Below, one piece after another: positions 33,367 through 43,500 of a DNA stretch of 64,000 nt. The stretch is from Chitinophaga vietnamensis. Its GTDB lineage: Bacteria; Bacteroidota; Bacteroidia; Chitinophagales; Chitinophagaceae. The translations under genes were made by a program, and so were the position numbers. The number at the start of each line of letters is the position of its first letter. Position 1 is the first letter of the stretch. The stretch lies in assembly GCF_902167635.1 (NCBI RefSeq), contig NZ_CABHMS010000002.1, forward strand, positions 806,001-870,000. Reading direction: 5' to 3'. Below the pieces are notes generated by a model that did not search any database, was not told where the DNA came from, and saw only the letters and a program-made list of their open reading frames with translations.

Positions 33367-33389
33367 ATTGACCTGTTTCATCTGCCCTT

Positions 33390-33608
33390 TTAAGAATTTC
33401 CGCTGATGAAGGAGTGTTCAATTGGAAACCTGCCAGGCCATTTGGGAGCTGGCTTAAAATGATCAAATGGAATTCCGGCGGAGTCATAATAAGGCTCCAC
33501 CGAATAAAGTTTTAACAAGTAAGTATAGGGAAGTTGGCCATGCGCAAAAGGAAACTCCGAAGTAAAAGTCTCATGAAAAAATATGACGGCGTTCTGCCAA
33601 TGGAAGCA
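33390..33608 (-). pseudogene. 72-codon open frame directly after, and in frame with, the VapA-like gene's TGA
   Basis: After the TGA stop at 33609-33611 the same frame continues open for 72 codons to a TAA at 33390-33392. The translation is protein-like (e.g. TFTSEFPFAHGQLPYTYLL, PFDHFKPAPKWPGRFPIE) and has no internal ATG start. It may be a C-terminal domain cut off by a nonsense mutation, a readthrough extension, or a chance open frame. Confidence 0.35.
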
Positions 33609-34043
33609 TCATGACCAGCTGCCTTTCCCTCCGCCAGTGCCGACACAGGTGGCTATTCCACCTCCTTGATAACTGCCCAGAAACTTGTGGTTCGAGTTAA
33701 AGAAATTAACATTCAGATAAACGCCGGCTCCGTTAAACTGGAACGCGTCTGTTGTTGACTGTAGCTCGTCTAGGGTTACACCGCTGGCAAGATAAATATC
33801 GCCATGTGTGGAGCCGCCGCCTGCGCCGCCAATAGCACCGGCGTTTCCGACGAACTGTTTACCATTGCAGTCTAAAGTAATTCTCCAGTAAAAAATGGCG
33901 CATACGAATGATCCCTTGGCAGGAACTGCATTGCTGCCTGATCTGATGGTGTCAAGGCAAGCATTCAGTTCAATATCACTGGTTTTCCCTTTAAGGAATG
34001 TACTTGCAGCAGCCGCGGCTGCATTTCTGTTTTCAGTTGTCAT
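33609..34043 (-). CDS. VapA-like small beta-barrel protein
   Basis: The 144-residue protein has no signal peptide; it begins with an alanine-rich helix (NRNAAAAAASTFLKG). The C-terminal 90 residues are glycine-rich beta structure. The block VYLNVNFFNSNHKFLGSYQGGG followed by GGGKGSW resembles the conserved C-terminal core of VapA/VapB-family virulence-associated proteins, which form a compact eight-stranded barrel. The match is from memory of the family pattern and not conclusive. Cysteines at about 29, 48, 59 and 134 suggest a possible disulfide. It lies in an AT-rich accessory stretch, with an in-frame open extension after its stop codon (33390-33608). Confidence 0.45.
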   Translation of the reverse strand: MTTENRNAAAAAASTFLKGKTSDIELNACLDTIRSGSNAVPAKGSFVCAIFYWRITLDCNGKQFVGNAGAIGGAGGGSTHGDIYLASGVTLDELQSTTDAFQFNGAGVYLNVNFFNSNHKFLGSYQGGGIATCVGTGGGKGSWS

Positions 34044-34597
34044 AACATTAATATTAGTTTGATTAAATTATTCCGGTGGTGCACACACCGAATGTTTTTG
34101 CTGTTAATTCTACTATTGTAAAATTCTATATTGATGATTAAACCCGGAAGGTGGAAATTGACTTTTCAGCGGGCGTCTTTTCAGGATAGGATAATGATGG
34201 TAAATAGAGTAGGGAAAAATAGATGGTGGCCTTACGTCCTTTGAAGAACAGCAGCATGAGTAAAACAACGCCATGAACCATTTGGGTGCTTTCGGGGAAT
34301 ACAGCCCCTGAAAATCAAAAATTTACTAAACCTTCTGCTTTTTTTATTGTTGTACTTTCTGTAAAACATACTATTGTAATGGGAGTATAGCCAGGTAAAT
34401 AAAAAGGTATTTTCTTCTTCCACAGTTTTAAATGATTTTATAACCTGAAGAACACCGGAAAACGGCGCGCCAGCGTGCGTGCTGGGAACCCCTTTGCTGG
34501 ATTGTCATATGTATGCTCGTTGGTCCCCCGGGTATAAACAGAATCATTGTTGCAATGACGGCAGGTCTGTTAATATTTTCTCCAAATATTAAAGCTT
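34044..34597. other. 554-bp region without a recognisable gene
   Basis: The stretch between the divergent VapA-like gene and the giant adhesin gene is AT-rich and contains only short frames without protein-like features. It should hold the promoters of both genes, but no clear TTTG/TAnnTTTG pair was found. Confidence 0.4.
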
Positions 34598-37500
34598 ATG
34601 GTTAATAAGTTTACTAAGTTTTTGTGTGCTAAAATCAGTGGTTGTCAGGTCCGGAAAGGCAGGCGTAGCCTGTTGTTGGCGGGTGCTGTGCTCTTGCTCC
34701 AGTTGTTGGCCCACCCCTTGAGTGCGCAGCAGTGCACCGGTTCTCTGGGAGATCCCGTGTTCAAGGAAACTTTCGGCGCAGCGCCCACTGCTGCCAAACC
34801 TACGCTGGGTGGCCCTTTGCCCGCGGGGATCACTACTTATGCCTATTATACGCCCGTAGGCGCCAGCAGGCCTACAGGCCCTTATCCCGGACAGTATACC
34901 ATCAGTAATACCACCCGCGGATATAACAATACCTACTTCGTAGACCGCCCGGATCATACCTCTACAGATGGTACCGGCTATTGTATGGTGGTAGATGCCG
35001 AAGCCAAACCAGGCAAGTTTTATGAGAGAACGATCACCGGTTTATGCGCGGGTACTACCTTCGAGTTTTCTGCCTGGATCATGAACATCAACCCGCAGCC
35101 CGGCGTGTCTCAGCCCAGTCTGCGCTTTGATATCGTGGATGCGAATAATCCCAACGGCGCGCCTATCACCTCTGTGTCTACCGGTATGGTGCCGTTTCAG
35201 AGCCCGGGCACCTGGGTAAGACAGGCAGGCGTTTTTCAAATGCCTTCTACCACGAGTTCCGTTATTTTAAGGATCTTCAGTAATACTCCCAGCAGTAATG
35301 GTAACGACCTGGCGCTGGATGATATCGCCTTTGCAGCCTGCGGGCCGCCCATCACCTTTACACAAGGCACAGGCGTGGTTTGCCGCGGCAGTAACAGCAG
35401 CCTGAATGTAAGCCTGCCTGTTGGCAGTTATTCCAATTATTATTTCCAGTTACAGAAAAGACCCTTAGGCACTACCGACTGGACCAATGAAGGAACGGTT
35501 GTCAATAATGCGGCGAATAACCAGTACACTTTCCCGATCACCAATGCGCAGGCAGGATTTGAATACCGGGTATTGGCAGCCGGCGGCAGCGCCGAGATCA
35601 ATAACCTCAACTGCCGCGTTACTTCCAATCCTATTGAATTAAAAGTCATTGATTATTCCGTGGCCATTTCCGGCGCGCAAAGGATCTGTTATAATACAGC
35701 TACGCAACTCACGGCCAAGGTAACGCCCAAGGCTGGCACAGGTACGCCGGCTACCGGCTTTACCTATCAGTGGGAAAGCAGCGCTGATGGCAGCACCGGC
35801 TGGACCGTCATCGCCGGGCAAACCGGGGCTACGCTCAATACAGGAGCGCTTACTGCTTCCCGCTATTATCGTGTAACCGCCACCGTTAACGGATGTCAGG
35901 GAGATGGCGTATCCCAATCATTCCTCGTGGCTGTGAATACGGCGATCACCGCTACCGCAGGCCCTGTACCATCCATCTGCACAGGCACGGCGGTGTTTTC
36001 ATTGCCTTATACAATTACGTCGGGCAGTCCGGATACCTATTCGATACAGGCCACCGGCAATGCGATGCCTGGTTTTGCACCAGTTACCGGCGCATCACTC
36101 ACCGCATCGCCATTGAGCGTAACGATTCCGGCGAATGTACCTGCCGGTACTTATAATTTTACGATCGTATTCAGCAATACTTCCCTCAATTGTAGTTCGG
36201 TCGTGTATCCGTTTACGGTAACGATAGATCCGCCGCCTACTGCGGCCAGTGCAGGCCCCGACCAGGAGCTGTGCGCCGATAGCAGTACTACGCTCGCAGG
36301 TAATACCCCTGTAATCGGCACCGGTACCTGGACGCAGGTCAATGGCCCATCCACGGCTGTTTTTACAGATGCAAACAAGGGGAATACCACCGTGACAGGC
36401 CTGGTGCCTGGCACCTATATTTTCAGATGGAAGATTGTCAGCGGCGCCTGTGCGCCTTCAAGCAGCAATGTGCAGGTAGTGGTGACGCCCAAACCTACCG
36501 TAGCCAATGCAGGGCCTAATCAAACACAGTTCAATTCCGGCGTTTTCCAGATGAATGCCAATACGCCGGTAACCGGTACGGGCAGGTGGACGGTTAGCAG
36601 TGGCACGGCCACTATCGCCGATTCTACCAATCCTAAAACGTCTGTCACCATTCCGGCTAACTCCACTGCTACGCTCACGTGGACCATTAGCAACGGGGCA
36701 TGTCCGCCGAGCACCAGCCAGGTAGTACTTACCTATACGAGCAGAGCGAGTATCAGTATCAGTAAAACCGTGCAGGAGTTCGGCCCTTACCTGGCCGGGC
36801 AAACGCTCACTTATCGGATCGTTGCAAGTAACCTGGGGCCCAGCAATGCCACCAATGTACGTATCACTGATGTGATACCTGCCGATTTTGTGGCGGGCAA
36901 TATTTCATATACCACTTCCGGCGCTGCGCAGATACTGCAAAATAATTCTACGAATAGTAATATCGATCTTAATGCCGCTATTCCTGTAGGTGCAGCCAAT
37001 GTTACCATCACGATATCCGGTCAGATCAAATCTTCTTTTGAAGGAGATCTTACCAATACCGCCAATGCTACGTCGCTGGCAGAGCCAGCGAATCCGGCCA
37101 GCAGTACTTCAGTGACTCCTGTAGTGCGCCGGCCTTATTTTTCAGCCGTGAAAACGGCGCCTTCCGTAGCAGTGGCCGGCGCAGCCATCAGGTTCTCTCT
37201 GGTGGTGGATAACACCGGTTTGGGAGATGCGCTGGGCGCAGTGATCACTGATACCATCTCTTCAAAACTGAATAACGTTAGCTGGACCGCCACGGCCACC
37301 GGCCTGGTGAAGATCACCGCGGGCGCTACCGGCACGGGCAACAATCTCAGACTCGTAGCGGATATGCCGGGCCACGATACCGGCAAGGTGTATATCACCA
37401 TCAATGGTACGGTCAATGCCAGTGCTACCGGCAATTTCCAGAACACGGCCACGGTAACGCCAACAGAAACTGCGGTGGCGCCGCTGAACTCCAATACTAC

Positions 37501-40500
37501 CAGTACGCTCATCAATAGTTCTCCCGGATTGTTGATAGATAAATCAAGGACCAGTTCCGTTATTGCGATTGCGGGAGAGGAGATAGACTATGTGCTTACA
37601 CTGATGAATAATGGCCCCAGCGATGCGATCGGCACGGTGATCACAGATACCGTACCTGCGTTGATACAGAACGTCAGCTGGACCACGGTTGCACAGGGAA
37701 GCGGCGCTGTTACGGGCGGCGCCACCGGCACGGGCAACCTTATCCGTGTAACCGGTAATGTGCCTGCCGGCGCATCCAATCGTATAGTCGTGTACGTGAA
37801 AGGTACCGTGAGCGCCGACTATAGCGGCAGTATCCTGAACAGGGTAACGGCCACGCCCGCAGAACCAGGTGTACCGCCGGTTACAGACCAGGAGATAGCC
37901 ACGGTGCAAAAATCTGTGAAGCTGATCATCCAGAAAAGCGGTCCGGCAAATGCTATTGCAGGAGAACAGATTTCATATACGGTAGATGTAAGGAATGACG
38001 GTCCTTCCAATACTACCGGCACGCTGATCCGCGATATTGTTCCTGTTTCGTTGTACAATGTTTCCTGGTCGGCCTCCGTGCTGAGTGGCACGGCGGTGAT
38101 CAAAAGCGGCGGCACCGGCGCCGGCAATAACGTAGGCGTTACCGCAGATATAAATGCCGGCGCTACTGTGCGGGTCATCATCACTGGCACTATCCTGCCA
38201 CCTACCTTTAACCCGATCAAAAACACCGCACAGGTCATCCCTGCGGAACCGGGCTTCCCGCCGGTCACTTCCAATGAAGTGGTAACGGCCATTCAGCTGA
38301 ATGCAGTGCTCAGTATCAGCAAAACCGGCCCGGATACACTGAATGCCGGCGCTGATATCACTTATACCATCACGGCCACCAACAATGGCCCCAGCAATAG
38401 CAGGGGAGTGACCATCACCGATGTGGTGCCGGCTTCGATACAGGGCGTTACCTGGACTGCCCGCGCACGTGGCAATGCCACGCTTTCCAGCCCTGCTGCC
38501 GGTACCGGCAACAACATCATGGTAACCGGCGATATCGCTGTAGGCAGCACGAATATGATCATCATCACCGTAAGTGGAAAAATAAATTCTGCTTTCTCCG
38601 GACAGATAAATAACAAAGCAGTGATCACGCCGGTGCCGGAAGAAGGTAAGGGAGATTCTGCCGTCAAGATCACGACCGTTAACAGACTTCCGCAGCTGGC
38701 CATCACCAAAACGGCCGTCAGCGCGATAAAGGCCGGGGATACGCTTACCTATACCATCAATGTTACCAATACCAGCACCGCTGATGCACAAAACCTGGTG
38801 ATCACAGATGTGATCCCCACGCAGCTCAGTGGCGTGCAATGGACGGCTACGGCCAGCGGCGCTGCTACCATCAGCGGCAGCAGTACCGGCACAGGTAACA
38901 ATATCCGGCTCACCGGGTCCATCCCTGCCGGCGATGCCAATATGCTGACCATCGTCGTGAAAGGAAAAACTGATCCATCGCTGGATAGTACCATCTCCAA
39001 CACAGCCACTGCTACGCCATCGGAAGCGGCGCCCCCAGTAAGCGCTACAGCGGTGGTAAGGGTGAGAAGGATACCCATGCTCACCATCAGCAAATCAGGT
39101 CCTGCAACCTTAGACGCAGGGGAACAGATCATGTACACCATCGCGCTGAATAATACCGGCAACTCAGATGCACAGCACCTGATAATAAATGATTTGATCC
39201 CGAATATGATCCAGCAGGTGAGCTGGACGGCTGCTGTCGTCGGCAACGCAACGATCGTCAGTGGCGGCGCCGGCACTGGTAACAACCTGAGTGTAACAGC
39301 CAATGTTCCGGGTGGTGGAAATAACGGCGTGATGATCACTGTGAAAGGTATCGTGGATCCTGCATTCAGCGGCACTTTCCAGAACGTGGCAGTATACCAG
39401 CCTTCAGAGGCGGGCGCTACACCGGGCACTTCCAACCCGGTGATCACAACGGTTACACAAAAGCCTGCCGTGCAGATCACCAAGTCAGGACCCCTTACCG
39501 CCAATGCGGGTGATCATATTACCTACACCTTGCAGGTTACTAACCTGGGACCATCCAATGCGGTGAATACGCTGATCACGGATCAGCTGCCAGCTATCTT
39601 GCAAAATGCCGTATGGACGGCCACCGCCAGTGGTGGCGCTACCATCAGCAGTGGTGCTGCCGGCGCCGGAAATAGTATATCCGTTACCGGTAGTGTGCCT
39701 GCTAAAACAGGCGTCATCCAGATTACCGTGAATGCTATGATCCCTGCTGGCGCCGCCGCCGGCGCCATACAGAACTTTGCTGTGGCCACGCCTTCGGAAG
39801 GCGGCATCCCGCCGGTAAATTCGGATACGGTGGTGACTACCATCCGGCAGAAATCCGGGCTGTTCATCAGCAAGATCGGACCTTCCACCGCCAATGCAGG
39901 CGAAGCGATCGTATATGGCATGAAGGTAGTCAATGCAGGCCCCAGCGATGCGCACGGCGCGGTGATCACGGATACGATCCCGGCCACCGTACTCAATGCC
40001 AGCTGGACAGCCGTAGCCCATGGCGATGCGCGGATCACCAACGGCATAAATGGTACCGGTAACCTGTTATATCTGGTAACAGATATCCCGGCAGGTGATG
40101 CGAACTATATTGACATTGTGGTGAATGGTACCATCAAAGATGATTTTGCCGGTCAGCTCACGAACCGGGCCACAGCCAAGCCTTCCGAGCCAGGACTGCC
40201 ATCTGCAGTATCACAGGTTACTACAGTCGTAAGCAGAAAAGCGGTACTGCAGATACATAAATCAGGACCCGTAAGCCTTGTTGCGGGTAGCCGTATCCGT
40301 TATACCATTGATGTGATCAACAGCGGACCTGGCAGCGCCAGCAACGTCGCTATCCAGGATGCGATCCCGGCAGGGATACTCAACGCTACCTGGACTGCCG
40401 CCGGTTTAAACGGCGCCGTGATCACCAGCGGCAATACCGGCACGGGCAACATACAACTGAAAGCAAACATACCGGGTAATGCACTTGCAAGCGTACATAT

Positions 40501-43500
40501 AGAGATCAACGGACAGATAGATCCGGGCTATGCACTGCCTACTATCCTGAATAAGGCAGTGGCGTTGAATGATCCGGCTATTACGCCGGCAGGCGATTCC
40601 TCTTCCGTGCTCACTTCGGTAACAAGACAAGCCAACCTGAATATTGTGAAGAGCGGCCCTGCCAATGCTGCTGCCGGTGAGCCGATACAGTATACGCTGC
40701 GCATCCGGAATGCAGGACCTTCCAACGCCATCGGGGTTGTTATCAATGACCTGTTACCGGCAGGACTTCTCGCTACCCGCTGGACTACCAGCAGTAGCGG
40801 CAATGTGCAAAACATCAACCCTGCCAGCGGTAATGGCAATGTGAATATCACCGCAGATATCCCGGCAGACAGCAGCGTGCTGACGGTAACGGTAACGGGT
40901 ATAGTCAGTCCGGCCCTGATCAATGGTACCAACATCATCAACACTGCCACCGTGGGCTTCCTCCCCGGTAGCACCATCGTAGATCCGAACCCGGCGGACA
41001 ATACCAGCACCGTCACTGCAACGGTAGACAATGATCCGGTGGTACGGATTACGAAGAGCGGCCCTGCCGTTACGCATGTAGGGGATTCGATTGTTTATCA
41101 GATCATCGTTACCAATGGCGGCAGCGGTAATATTACCGGCGCACAGATAGATGATATTGTGCCATCAGCTGTAACCGTAAGCGCCTGGACCGCGACCGCC
41201 GTTGGCGGCGCTGTGGTGACGGGCGCTACTTCCGGTAACAACAATACCATTCATACCACCGCTAATATCATGGTGGCGGCTAACACCAGTATTGTGATCG
41301 TTATCCATGGTGTGGTGAACAATACCGCAGGTACCAGCATCACGAATACCGCCACTGTTATTGCCGGCGCGAATAAAACAAGTTCAGTGACCACTTCTGT
41401 GGACCGCTCCGCAGATGTGAGCATTGTGAAGAGCGCGCCCCAGCAACTGGCTGCAGGAGAACCTATCACATACACTATGCAGGTGTTTAACGCAGGGCCC
41501 AGTGATGCCGACAGTATCACGATCACTGATCAGATACCGGCGGATATCACCGACGTATCCTGGTATGCCATCGCCACGGGTAATGCGTCGGTAATGGGCG
41601 CATCGCGTGTAGACAGTACCGGTAATACCATTGGCTTGCCAGCCAGGCTGGCCGCGGGTTCCGCTAATTACATCACGATTACGGTGAATGGCGTGGTCAG
41701 TGGCGCTACCATTGATACCGGCGTCACCAACATCGCCCAGGTAGCCGTATCCGGCCTGGTGGATTATAACCCCGCCAACAATACCAGCAGCGTTACTACG
41801 CATATTGGCAAGGTTACCGGGGTGCAGGTGCATAAGAGCGGGCCTGCACAAGCCGTAGGCGGCAATGCCATTACCTATAACATCATTGTTACCAATAGCG
41901 GTCCTTCCGATGCAACAGGTTTGAATATTAAAGACCTGGTGCCGGCACAGATACAAAACGTGAGCTGGGTAGCGGCTGTAAACGGCGCTGCCAGCATCAC
42001 CGGGCCGTTCTCCGGCACTGGCAATAATATCAGCACTACCGCCAATATACCCGGCGGCGCGGGCAATAACGTAACTATAACGGTAACGGGTACACTGAAT
42101 AATGACCTGGAAGGCACCATCGTGAATAAAGTGAATGTAAGCGGCACAGGTATTCCTGCGGTGAGCGATTCCGTAAGTACTTTGGTAAACAGGCAAACAG
42201 GATTGAACCTCTACAAAGATGGCCCGGCGCGCATTACCGCGGGCGATAAGGTAACTTATGTGATCACGCTCACCAACAGCGGACCAGGATATGCCCGCAA
42301 TGTGGCCATTACCGATACTATTGATGCCCGTATCCAGCAACCTGTTTGGACTACGCAAGTAACCAACGGCGCTGCGGTGCTGTCGGGCGCCACCGGCAGC
42401 GGCAAATTTGTAATGGTACATGCAGATGTGCCACCGGCTGCAGATGCTACTGTAGTAATCACTGTCACCGGCACTCTTGCGCCGGATGCCAGCGGCTCAT
42501 TGAGCAACACCGCTACGGTAACGCCGCCGGATGTGATCAATCCGCCAGTGGTAACGCCGCCAGTGATCACGCCGATCGTGCAGCACCCGATGCTGCTCAT
42601 CACCAAGAATGGCCCTGCCACCGCCAGCGCCGGCCAAACTGTTCACTATCTCCTGCAAATAAATAACGCGGGTATCAGCAATGCTGTCAATGCACTGATC
42701 AAGGATATAGTGCCTGCCATGATCACGCAGGTGCAATGGAATGTGCAGAATACCAGCGGCGGCGCCGTGATCAAATCAGGCAATACCGGTACCGGCAACA
42801 ACGTACAGCTTAGCGCCGATATGCCGGCAGGAGCGGCTGTGGAAGTAGCGATCACCGGAAAGATTGATTCCACATTTGCCGGCAATATCATCAACAATGC
42901 CATCGTAATACCGGCAGAAGCTGGCAATACGCCGGATACCAGCAAGGTACAAACAATGGTATCGCTGAGGCCTGGCGTGTCTATTTCCAAAACAGGGCCC
43001 GGACAGTTGCATGCAGGCGATCATATCAACTACACGATAGTGGCCACCAACAACGGCCCCAGTGCCGCTACCAATGCGGTGTTGACAGATGAAGTGCCGA
43101 ATGGCATAACACACGTGGTGTGGACGGCTACCGCTGCCGGCAATGCCGTAATAAATGGCGCGGCCACCGGTACGGGTAATAGTATCCAGCTGCTGGGCAA
43201 CATTCCGCCGGGCACAGGAAATACCATCACGATAACTGTCAGCGGTCAGGTAGATCCTGCCTTCCGCGATACCCTGCATAACAGGGCTATCATCACACCT
43301 GCGGAACCTGGGGCCAAGGCTGATTCTTCCGATGTGGTACAAACCATCGTAACAGCCATGCCGCAGCTGTTCATTGAAAAGTCAGGCCCTGCCACCATTG
43401 TAGCCGGTCAGCCGATCAGTTATACGATCAGCGTAAGCAATGAAGGCCGCAGCGATGCATTGAATGCCACGATCAGCGATCTGATACCATCCACCATTAC

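Noticed and set aside
34232-34423. 63-codon minus-strand frame upstream of the adhesin
   Set aside because: No start context or recognisable features in an AT-rich gap; likely chance.
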